From the NCBI RefSeq assembly GCF_020532605.1, contig NZ_JAJATW010000012.1, positions 30,900 to 94,899 on the forward strand: a stretch of 64,000 bases of DNA, given 5' to 3'. Below, in pieces: positions 42,051 to 50,076 of this stretch (position 1 is its first letter; each line of letters opens with the position of its first letter). The notes beneath the pieces are model-generated. The model saw only the letters and a list, made by a program, of their open reading frames with translations, was not told the origin of the DNA and searched no databases. The position numbers were made by a program, and so were the translations under genes. The stretch is from Marinomonas algarum. GTDB lineage: Bacteria > Pseudomonadota > Gammaproteobacteria > Pseudomonadales > Marinomonadaceae.

Positions 42051-43694
42051 CTAAGAGGTGTGAGAAGCCGACGGTAACACAAAGGTAGAGGTCGCTTCTT
42101 GCGTTTGATCCGCTGCTCCCGACAAGGCATCGGTCAGTTTGCTCAAACGCTTAGACGTTTGCTCATTGCTCACTGTCACTTCCACAATACGAGTCACATG
42201 CTCGGTAATATCATTCGCTTCACTGGCTTGTTGCTGCGCCAAACCAGACAAGTCGTCCAGACTGCTCAAGGACTTGGCCGAATCCAGCTCTAACTGACTC
42301 AACGGCGTTACCACATCTTCAATCTGTACCACACCCTGACGCATCTTCTCTTGGCCTTTGGCCATTTCATTGGCAATTTGCAATGACAAACTGCTAATCG
42401 TGGTAATGACTTTATCGATAGACGCTGTAACGTCGGCGGTATTGGTCGCCAGATTACGCACCTCATCGGCGACGACGGCAAAACCACGACCACTTTCACC
42501 AGCACGAGCCGCTTCGATCGATGCGTTCAGCGCCAACAAGTTGGTTTGCTCTGCCACATTGCGAATGCTGTTGACAAACTCTGTCACTGTGCTGGCACTT
42601 TCGTTTAATTCTGCCACCGCATGGGAGGTTTCCTCAATGTAAGCCGCTACCTCGGTAATGTCCGTCGCCGCTGAGGTAATCACTTGCTTACCGTGCTTCG
42701 CCAAATCGTGGGCCGCCTCCGCCAAATTACGCGAAATACTCACATGCTCCGCCATCACTCGCGCGGCATTAGACAGCTCACTCACCGAACCCTGAATGTC
42801 GCTCGCCATCACGGCTTGAGTGTTCGAACCTTGGTTCACATCGGCGACGCTGGCGCGAATCTCATGCGACGCACCCACCACGGTCTTGGCACTTTTATCG
42901 ATTTTGTCTATCACGCCCGCTAAACTGCTTTGCATGCGTTTTACACTGTCGAGTAAACGACCAATTTCACCGGTTTGCTCAGTCGTGATGGTTTGCGATA
43001 AATCACCGTGGGCAAATTTATCCAACAAGGTCATCACATAGTCTAATGGCTGCACAATACTGCGAGTGATCAACATCGACATCGCCATACCAATCAAGAT
43101 AGCCAACACACCCACGCTGACGATCAACCCAATGGCCCAATCAGACTCCGATAAGACCTCTTGCTGGCTCGCTTGCATCATGCTGCGCTCGTATTCACCC
43201 AACGCTTTGGTTTGTGTAAGAAAGGTTTGCAGTTCGTCCCGAGTGGAACCTGCCATTAATTGCTTGGCGTTGTCGATTTCGCCAAATTCCAGCGCTTCAA
43301 CCGTCGCCTGTAATGCCGCTTGATAGACTTTGCGCTGGGCTTTTAAGCCTTCAATGATGCTGGCTTCCTGTTCGGACTGAACCAAACTGGACATGGTTTC
43401 CAGATTGTCGTCTAGGCTTTTATTACGGGCATCTATTTCTTTGTAAATGGCAACACGAGCATCACGTTCTTCTAAGACAAACAGCAACAATAAGCGACTT
43501 GCTAGACTTTCAGCGTCCACATTGAGCTCACCGGTTAACTCCACTAACGCGGCATTTTCATCGACAATGCTACGGATGTTGCCCGACATCAGTTGAAAAC
43601 GACTTACCGATAAAATCACCACCAAGACCAACAAGGCGATCAACACCAAATAGCTGGCTCTTAAACGACCCCGAATACTAGAAAAACCCAGCAT
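42051..43694 (-). CDS. Methyl-accepting chemotaxis protein
   Basis: A 547-residue chemoreceptor has two membrane spans (about residues 13-33 and 187-210), a periplasmic helical domain of the four-helix type, a HAMP domain, and a long coiled coil with the invariant signalling tip [20 protein letters not shown]. It would bias CheA in the membrane array. The ligand cannot be inferred. It is monocistronic, between the bufferin cluster and znuB. Confidence 0.93.
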   Translation of the reverse strand: MLGFSSIRGRLRASYLVLIALLVLVVILSVSRFQLMSGNIRSIVDENAALVELTGELNVDAESLASRLLLLFVLEERDARVAIYKEIDARNKSLDDNLETMSSLVQSEQEASIIEGLKAQRKVYQAALQATVEALEFGEIDNAKQLMAGSTRDELQTFLTQTKALGEYERSMMQASQQEVLSESDWAIGLIVSVGVLAILIGMAMSMLITRSIVQPLDYVMTLLDKFAHGDLSQTITTEQTGEIGRLLDSVKRMQSSLAGVIDKIDKSAKTVVGASHEIRASVADVNQGSNTQAVMASDIQGSVSELSNAARVMAEHVSISRNLAEAAHDLAKHGKQVITSAATDITEVAAYIEETSHAVAELNESASTVTEFVNSIRNVAEQTNLLALNASIEAARAGESGRGFAVVADEVRNLATNTADVTASIDKVITTISSLSLQIANEMAKGQEKMRQGVVQIEDVVTPLSQLELDSAKSLSSLDDLSGLAQQQASEANDITEHVTRIVEVTVSNEQTSKRLSKLTDALSGAADQTQEATSTFVLPSASHTS

Positions 43695-43798
43695 TAATAC
43701 ACCTCTTATCTATGATTAAGCCAAGAACAAATCATGGCGTCTGCTATGACTTGATCTAAACACATTAGACGAAGAGATATCTACTTTTGTTACGAAAA

Positions 43799-44590
43799 CT
43801 AACTTAATCGTTTAAAAGGCAAGGTGTACGCGAAAAGGAATAAAAACGCCGCACATACCACCACACTGGGCCCTGTTGGCGTATCCCACTGGTAAGACGC
43901 CCATAAGCCGCCACACACTGACAAACACCCAAGCATGCTGGCAATGGATGCCATTTGCACCGGTGTATTTGAGAGCTTGCGCGCCGTGGCGGCAGGAATA
44001 ATCATCAGGGAGGTAATCAACAAAACGCCGACGATTTTCATCGCCACGGCAATTACCAAGGCCACCAGCAACATTAATAATAAACGAATCGCCTCAACGG
44101 GATAGCCTTCTACCTTGGCCAATTCTTCATTCACTGTCATTGCCAGCAGTGGTTTCCAAAAGGCAATTAATAGGGCAATGACCGCTAAACCACCCCCATA
44201 AATCCAATACACATCGGTTTGACTGATCGCCAGCAAATCACCAAACAAATAGGCCATCAAATCGATGCGAATGTTGTCAAGAAAACTCACCGCCACCAGA
44301 CCTAAGGACAAGGACGAATGGGCTAAAATTCCCAGCAGTGTGTCTGTCGCAATAATGTGTTTTTTCTGTAAGGTCACCAACACCAGCGCCAAGCCCACGC
44401 ACAAAACAATAATGGCCAAATTCAGGTTAATGTCGAATAAAAAACCTAAGGCAACGCCCAGTAACGCGGAATGCGCTAATGTATCGCCGAAATACGCCAT
44501 ACGTCGCCACACCACAAACGCCCCCAACGGTCCAGCAACAGCCGCAACGCCTAACCCACCGATCAAGGCTCTGAACAAAAGATCTAACAT
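43799..44590 (-). CDS. znuB: Zinc ABC transporter permease ZnuB
   Basis: ZnuB is the membrane subunit of the high-affinity zinc importer. The 263-residue protein has about eight spans, and conserved FGDTLAHSALLGVALGFLF and GVLLITSLMIIPAATARKLS. It lies 75 bp after znuC and is last in the zinc operon. No znuA, the substrate-binding protein, lies in the cluster. Confidence 0.92.
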   Translation of the reverse strand: MLDLLFRALIGGLGVAAVAGPLGAFVVWRRMAYFGDTLAHSALLGVALGFLFDINLNLAIIVLCVGLALVLVTLQKKHIIATDTLLGILAHSSLSLGLVAVSFLDNIRIDLMAYLFGDLLAISQTDVYWIYGGGLAVIALLIAFWKPLLAMTVNEELAKVEGYPVEAIRLLLMLLVALVIAVAMKIVGVLLITSLMIIPAATARKLSNTPVQMASIASMLGCLSVCGGLWASYQWDTPTGPSVVVCAAFLFLFAYTLPFKRLS

Positions 44591-44665
44591 GGTTTTACCA
44601 ACTCCAAACGAAACAAGGGTCTTATTGTGTTATTACGTGAAAAACGGTTTAAAAAAACCGCCCAC

Positions 44666-45466
44666 CTAGGCGTGATGACAGTTTGCGTGAGACGATGGCG
44701 CAGTGTTGTTGCTTGCCTTATCGTTGGCAGACAACACATCACCGTGCTCATCATGAACATGGTCGTGTTGATGGGCATAAATGGCGATCGACTCATCCGC
44801 GCCTGGCACACCAAATAAGGCTTGATACTCCGGATGCTTGGTCACATGCTGTGGGCTGCCAGAACAACACACATGTTGATTAATGCACACCACGGTATCG
44901 GTTTTCGCCATCACCAAATGCAGATCGTGAGACACCATCAAGACGCCGCAGCCTAGTTCGTTACGAATACTCTCAATTAGGTTGTACAACTCTACCTGTC
45001 CATTGACATCCACACCTTGCACCGGCTCATCCAATACCAGTAAATTGGGCTTATTCAGCAACGCCCGAGCTAATAGCACGCGTTGCGTTTCCCCGCCAGA
45101 CAACACATGCACTTGAGAATTCAACAAATGAGCAATGCCGACTTTTTCCAACGTGGGAAGAATTTGCGCTTTGTCGACACCTCGTACCAATGCAAGAAAG
45201 TGCTTCACCGTCAGAGGCAATGTTGGATCAATATGGAGCTTTTGCGGCATGTAACCGATACGCAATGTTTTATGTCGAAACAATTGCCCAGACGTCGCCT
45301 CCTGCAATCCCAGCAAGGTACGAATAAGCGTGCTCTTACCACTGCCATTTGGACCAATAAGGGTGACAATCTCTCCTTCGTTAATCGCCATATCGATGTT
45401 ATTTAGCAAAACACGATCATTGAACGTGATGCCAATTTTGTCGAACGCCACCAGTTGCTTGCTCAT
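44666..45466 (-). CDS. znuC: Zinc ABC transporter ATPase ZnuC
   Basis: ZnuC powers zinc import. The 266-residue protein has Walker A ([10 protein letters not shown]), the signature [16 protein letters not shown], Walker B (LLVLDEP) and switch histidine (MVSHDLH). The C-terminal tail is histidine-rich ([13 protein letters not shown] and HANCHHA), as in other ZnuC proteins, and may bind zinc. I start at ATG 45466, in an ATGA junction with the zur stop; the frame opens further up. Confidence 0.93.
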   Translation of the reverse strand: MSKQLVAFDKIGITFNDRVLLNNIDMAINEGEIVTLIGPNGSGKSTLIRTLLGLQEATSGQLFRHKTLRIGYMPQKLHIDPTLPLTVKHFLALVRGVDKAQILPTLEKVGIAHLLNSQVHVLSGGETQRVLLARALLNKPNLLVLDEPVQGVDVNGQVELYNLIESIRNELGCGVLMVSHDLHLVMAKTDTVVCINQHVCCSGSPQHVTKHPEYQALFGVPGADESIAIYAHQHDHVHDEHGDVLSANDKASNNTAPSSHANCHHA

Positions 45467-45960
45467 ATTTGCGCTCCAGTGGTTGACTCCGATCGACAAC
45501 GCGCACACAGCCCCGTTAACTCAATCGTCTCAGAACGCAGTTCAAAACCCTGTAATGCCGCTTTTTCTCGCAGTGCTGAATGAATGTCTTGGTAATCAAA
45601 TTCCATCACGTTATGGCATTGATCACAGATCAAAAAATACCCTTTATGCACTTTGTCAGCATGAGCACAACCAAGATACGCATTCATTGATTCCACTTTA
45701 TGAATCAGCCCAGCGGTTAGCAAAAAGTCCAACGCACGGTATACCGTAGGCGGTGCTGAGTTAAAGCCCTCTTCTGCCAACTTCGCCAATAATTGATACG
45801 CTCCTAAAGGTCGATGACTTTCCCAAATCAACTCCAAAGCACGTCGACGCACTTTTGTCAGCCTTTGCCCTTGCGCAGCACATAAGGACTCTGCCGTTGC
45901 CAGTGCCGTTTTAATGCACTGATTATGATTATGATGTGTATCTGAATCGTTATGAGTCAT
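45463..45960 (-). CDS. zur: Zinc uptake regulator Zur
   Basis: Zur is a Fur-family repressor that, with zinc bound, silences zinc uptake. The 165-residue protein has the winged helix ([39 protein letters not shown]) and the paired cysteines of the structural site, CDQCH and CARCR. It overlaps the upstream permease gene by one base and znuC by 4 bp. A Zur box lies at the head of this operon, so it probably controls itself. Confidence 0.92.
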   Translation of the reverse strand: MTHNDSDTHHNHNQCIKTALATAESLCAAQGQRLTKVRRRALELIWESHRPLGAYQLLAKLAEEGFNSAPPTVYRALDFLLTAGLIHKVESMNAYLGCAHADKVHKGYFLICDQCHNVMEFDYQDIHSALREKAALQGFELRSETIELTGLCARCRSESTTGAQI

Positions 45961-46880
45961 TAAAAAGCCCTACCTGCGTTACTAATGTAACTCCAAATCA
46001 TCGACACACTGATGACAATTAACGCCAACGCGGCCACAAAACCAAAAGAACGGGTCACCCGCTGACGCCATACCTGATGCTCATCACTCAAGGCAAACCC
46101 TGTATCACGAACAAACACACTCACCGCAGCCAAAGTAGCGACGGTAATTGCAGTACCCAATGCCATAGCGAACGTCGCGACGAGCCCCCAAATAAAAATG
46201 TTTGCACTCAATGAAAACAACAATACAAGCACAGCGCCTGTACAAGGACGAATGCCCACCGCAGCGACCATCGCCCAAATACCACGACGCGCTGTATGAG
46301 CTTCGTCAGCCTGCGCATCATCATGATGAGCATGATTACAACACGAGTCTGTATGGCCTAGATGATCTGTATGATCATGTCCACAGCTGGATTTGCCGCG
46401 TAATAAACGCATTAACATCCATAAACCAATAAGTCCGACCGCGGCAAAGCTAGCCGCTTCGAAGAACTGACTGATTTTCATCGCTTTGCCCGCCAGCGAA
46501 AACACCTGACTCAGCACCAAAATAATCAGCACCGCCATCACGGCTTGCACGCCTGCACACAAAAACGCCAAACCAATACCACGGCGCAACGGCGCTTTGC
46601 TGGCCAGCATATACGCGGAAATCACCGCCTTACCGTGCCCAGGCCCTGCCGCATGAAAAACACCATAGAAAAAGCTGGTAGAAATTAGCCCCCATAACAA
46701 GGCAGGACTGCCTTCTCGACTAATAGAACGCACCAAGGTCACCAATTCACGATGAAAGGTAGCTTGCTGTGCCAATACCCATTGAATAAAGTCCTGATAG
46801 GAGGCGATACCGTCCGCCGCATGAAGAGGCGCACTGATGCACACACAGGTAAACAGTAAAAACGAGACGCACTTGAGCAT
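45960..46880 (-). CDS. NicO/RcnA-type nickel-cobalt permease family protein
   Basis: A 306-residue membrane protein has a signal peptide (MLKCVSFLLFTCVCISAPLH), six or so spans, and the family motif GVFHAAGPGHGKAVISAYML plus GIRPCTGAVLVLLFSLS. A histidine-rich loop (CGHDHTDHLGHTDSCCNHAH) sits between spans. The family moves nickel or cobalt; its place in front of zur-znuC-znuB suggests zinc here. I start at ATG 46880; the frame also opens at TTG 46895. Its stop overlaps zur by one base. Confidence 0.85.
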   Translation of the reverse strand: MLKCVSFLLFTCVCISAPLHAADGIASYQDFIQWVLAQQATFHRELVTLVRSISREGSPALLWGLISTSFFYGVFHAAGPGHGKAVISAYMLASKAPLRRGIGLAFLCAGVQAVMAVLIILVLSQVFSLAGKAMKISQFFEAASFAAVGLIGLWMLMRLLRGKSSCGHDHTDHLGHTDSCCNHAHHDDAQADEAHTARRGIWAMVAAVGIRPCTGAVLVLLFSLSANIFIWGLVATFAMALGTAITVATLAAVSVFVRDTGFALSDEHQVWRQRVTRSFGFVAALALIVISVSMIWSYISNAGRAF

Positions 46881-46910
46881 AATCAGGAACACCAAACGGG
46901 ATATATAATT

Positions 46911-46927
46911 TTGTTATGATATAACAA
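46911..46927 (-). promoter_or_regulatory. Zur box
   Basis: The 17-bp sequence TTGTTAT-GAT-ATAACAA is a perfect inverted repeat with a 3-bp spacer and fits the gammaproteobacterial Zur site. It is 31 bp before the permease start and overlaps AT-rich -10-like sequence, so zinc-bound Zur would block this operon. Confidence 0.8.
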
Positions 46928-46967
46928 TGAATAACCAAGGAGAAGGCACAGCCCAAAAATGCCTGAG

Positions 46968-47585
46968 CTACAGAATTCCCGTAACAGGCTGCAAAAAGCC
47001 TATTACGCCACTCATGAAGATTTGTGATGCCATGGCAGCAAGAATCAGACCGGTAATTTTCGACAACACATTGAGCCCTGTCCGACCCAGCATTTTTTCA
47101 ATTAAAGAGCCCGAGTACAAAATAAGCGCCAGTGTCCCCAGCGCCAACAGAAGACCCGTTAAGCCAATCAGTAAATCCCAACCTTGTAGCTCTGCGCCAT
47201 ACACCAAAATCGTCCCGATCGTCGCAGGACCAATGATGGTCGGGACAGCAAGCGGCACCACCGACACATCATCCCGTTCTTCGCTGGGCATACCGACGGC
47301 ATGATTACGAGTGCCATCACGCACCAAACTCAAAGCCGATAGGAACAAAAGTATACCGGACCCTATCTTAAAAGAATCCAATGTAATACCTAAAACAGCA
47401 AACAGGCTGCCGCCAAAAAACAACAGCACAATGGAGATGGCAATCGATGCAATAATCGCTTTATTCGCAACCTGTCGGCGGGAGGCGGACGACTCACCAC
47501 GGGTCAACGCCAAAAACATCGACAACACAAAAAACGGCGCAAATAGAAAAAAGAACTTAATCCAGGTAGAAATCAATAAACTCAT
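46968..47585 (-). CDS. MarC-family inner membrane protein
   Basis: A 205-residue protein with six hydrophobic segments matches the MarC/NAAT family: [34 protein letters not shown] and VVPLAVPTIIGPATIGTILV. The family has no established function despite the name. It is on the same strand as the zinc operon but ahead of the Zur box and so separate from it. Confidence 0.85.
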   Translation of the reverse strand: MSLLISTWIKFFFLFAPFFVLSMFLALTRGESSASRRQVANKAIIASIAISIVLLFFGGSLFAVLGITLDSFKIGSGILLFLSALSLVRDGTRNHAVGMPSEERDDVSVVPLAVPTIIGPATIGTILVYGAELQGWDLLIGLTGLLLALGTLALILYSGSLIEKMLGRTGLNVLSKITGLILAAMASQIFMSGVIGFLQPVTGIL

Positions 47586-47620
47586 GAGAAAAATGACCAG
47601 AAAAGCACATCATCACGCGA

Positions 47621-48262
47621 TCAGCGTTGACTCAATGCGAGTTTCACACCAAAGCCCACCAGCAATACGCCGGTTAAGCTGTCCATAACCAGCGCGACTT
47701 TTGGTCGTGCCAGCCATACTCGCGCTTTATGAACCATCAACGCCAGAAAGGTTTGCCACGCCATCGCTATGATAAAGTGAAGCGTGGCCATAAACAGAGA
47801 TTGTCCCAACGCCGAATGGCTTGGGTCGATAAACTGCGGCAAAAACGCCATATAGAAAATAATCGGCTTAGGGTTTAATACGTTCGACAAAATACCCTGA
47901 CGAAAGCCTCCCCACGAGGTGAGCCCTCTTGTTGTGCTGGCGTCTTTAAACGTCATGCCCACGGGGTTCATGGCACTGCGAATCGCCTGCACACCCAAAT
48001 ACACCAAATACGCCGCCCCTGCGAGCTTAAACGCAGTAAACAGCCCAGCAGAACCAAGTAAAATCACTGACAAGCCCAATGCTGACACCGTTGCGTGGGC
48101 AAACAATCCCATACAAATGCCTAAACTGGTCAGAAAACCTAAGCGCCAGCCTCCCGCTGCCGCATTGCGCATCACAAGAATTGTGTCAACGCCAGGACTC
48201 ATGGTCAAAACGGTAATCGCGGCCAAAAAAGGCAACCATTGGAAATGCTCTAACATCAACAT
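47621..48262 (-). CDS. LysE/RhtB-family exporter
   Basis: A 213-residue membrane protein has the LysE-family motif MSPGVDTILVMRNAAAGGWR near the N-terminus, FKLAGAAYLVYLGVQAIRSA, and GILSNVLNPKPIIFYMAFLP. Members export amino acids or related solutes. The substrate is not evident. It lies 35 bp upstream of the marC-like gene. Confidence 0.9.
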   Translation of the reverse strand: MLMLEHFQWLPFLAAITVLTMSPGVDTILVMRNAAAGGWRLGFLTSLGICMGLFAHATVSALGLSVILLGSAGLFTAFKLAGAAYLVYLGVQAIRSAMNPVGMTFKDASTTRGLTSWGGFRQGILSNVLNPKPIIFYMAFLPQFIDPSHSALGQSLFMATLHFIIAMAWQTFLALMVHKARVWLARPKVALVMDSLTGVLLVGFGVKLALSQR

Positions 48263-48325
48263 TGACTTCTCATCCCTAACTGCTTATCCAAAATCGTTAT
48301 TGTAAAAAGGCGTACACCGCTGAAC

Positions 48326-48892
48326 CTAAGATCGACAGCTTAAATCTACCCACATGGCGACCGATGTTTCCGTTGCTTCACGTTCTATTGGCGTGCAAGT
48401 CTCCGAGAGCACACCCGACAAACGCACCAAACCTTCTTCTAAAGGCTCCATGGCGAAATACAATTCATCGTCACCAAACGCCAGACTCAATGTAGACGTT
48501 GCAAGATTCACACCGGTTGGTAACTCTATACCTAAACGAATCCATAACATCTGATCTCGAATGCGCACATCTAATACGCTGACCTTGCTGGGCAACACAG
48601 CCATGTTGTCTTGCTGCAATTTAATAAAGTAACCGTATTGATCAAAGCTCTTCATCACTTCAATCATGTCGATCTTTTCTTGCCCTATAAACTCACCGTC
48701 ACCATCCACATCAAATTCAGCAATTAAACTGGCCGATGTAAAAAGGTCTAAACTCCAAGTGGCTTCTAGGCGTTGTAAAGTGGCTTGGTTCACCACGACG
48801 CGATATTGAGAATCCACCCAAACATGGGGGTGCGCTGTTGCCGTTACCGGCAGGCACACAAGCAATACAGACCACAACCAAGCTCGCATCAT
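48326..48892 (-). CDS. DUF1007 exported protein
   Basis: A 188-residue protein begins with a signal peptide (MMRAWLWSVLLVCLPVTATA) followed at once by the family signature HPHVWVDSQYRVVV. It contains an EF-hand-like DVDGDGEFIGQE stretch. DUF1007 proteins are usually next to NicO-type permeases and may be their periplasmic partners. Here about 1.4 kb with two unrelated genes separates it from the permease. It lies 11 bp after thrB. Confidence 0.85.
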   Translation of the reverse strand: MMRAWLWSVLLVCLPVTATAHPHVWVDSQYRVVVNQATLQRLEATWSLDLFTSASLIAEFDVDGDGEFIGQEKIDMIEVMKSFDQYGYFIKLQQDNMAVLPSKVSVLDVRIRDQMLWIRLGIELPTGVNLATSTLSLAFGDDELYFAMEPLEEGLVRLSGVLSETCTPIEREATETSVAMWVDLSCRS

Positions 48893-48903
48893 ATTACGCC
48901 TAT

Positions 48904-49866
48904 TTATGAAAACACGGTAAGTGCCGGTGCAAAACGCACACGGGCTTCTAAAATGCGCTGAAACTCCAATGGATCGTGTTGTTGTGCCAAGCGTTCAGGG
49001 TCATGCTTCGCACCATGCCAAGCTTCTAAACGTGACAACCAAAAACGCAGTGCCGCAATACGCAACATATACGGCCAGGCTTCAGCCTCTTCTGGTGTGA
49101 CATCGCGTTCATGCAAATAGGCTTTTAATAACGCACGATACTTGTTTTGATCCAATTCACCGGTACTCATGTCAGAGCACCAGTCATTCACGACAATCGC
49201 CAAATCGTACATGGCCCAAGAGTAACAGGCATTATAGAAATCAATAATGGCGGATAACGTATTGCCTTCAAACAGGGTGTTGTTATAGAACAAGTCCCCA
49301 TGAATGGTCGTTTTAGGCAAATCACCATGCTGAGCAATAAAGTCATCAAACGCCGCAATTTGCGACTGCAACAATTCAGCTTGCGCCGGTTCCAATTCAG
49401 CTTTAATCGCTTGACTGGTTTTGTGCCACCAAGCCACACCACGGTGACTGTCGCGATGCTCAGGGAAATCTTCACCGGCAATATGCAACTTCGCCAAGGC
49501 TTCCCCCATTAGACGGCAAGACGTTTCATCCGTGCCCTTTAACTCGCCACCTGGGAAACAGTCCACAATGATCGCCGGGCGACCCTTTACTTCGCGCAGA
49601 CGCTCGCCATGAATATCAATCAGAGCCGCAGGCACGTTAAAGCCCTTGTGTTTTAAATGTGCCACCACATCCAAAAAGTACGGCACTTCTTCCAACTCAA
49701 ATTCTTCAAATAAAGTCACCACGTACTTTCCGGTTGTCGTGGTTAAAAAGTAATTGGTGTTTTCAACGCCACCAGAAATACCTTGGAACGAGACCAGTTC
49801 ACCTAAATAATAATCAGCCACTAAGGCCCGCATGTCAGAGTCTGAAAGGGATGTGTAAACTGCCAA
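48904..49866 (-). CDS. thrB: Homoserine kinase, ThrB type II
   Basis: This form of ThrB has the aminoglycoside-phosphotransferase fold and phosphorylates homoserine in threonine synthesis, as in Pseudomonas. The 320-residue protein has ISGGVENTNYFLTTTTGKYV (nucleotide loop), the catalytic HGDLFYNNTLF and the metal-binding IIDFYNACY. It is divergent from polA, 210 bp apart. Confidence 0.92.
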   Translation of the reverse strand: MAVYTSLSDSDMRALVADYYLGELVSFQGISGGVENTNYFLTTTTGKYVVTLFEEFELEEVPYFLDVVAHLKHKGFNVPAALIDIHGERLREVKGRPAIIVDCFPGGELKGTDETSCRLMGEALAKLHIAGEDFPEHRDSHRGVAWWHKTSQAIKAELEPAQAELLQSQIAAFDDFIAQHGDLPKTTIHGDLFYNNTLFEGNTLSAIIDFYNACYSWAMYDLAIVVNDWCSDMSTGELDQNKYRALLKAYLHERDVTPEEAEAWPYMLRIAALRFWLSRLEAWHGAKHDPERLAQQHDPLEFQRILEARVRFAPALTVFS

Positions 49867-50076
49867 GTTGTGCTACCTAATTTATGATCAAAAAATAACG
49901 CGAATAATGAAGCGCCTATGCTCCACAATAAGCAGCAAAAGGTCAATTCGAACCGTCTTAATTTTACCCCTACCAAGTCATAATGCGGGAAATCATTACC
50001 GAATTAGGACTGAAAAACGCCTCGATAATGCTTAGAATAGACGCCAATAATCGCCGATTCATAAAGAGGTTCTATT

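Noticed and set aside
46970..47010. Terminator-like repeat near the marC-like stop (AGGCT/AGCCT)
   Set aside because: The arms are short, lie partly within the coding sequence and are not followed by a T-run.
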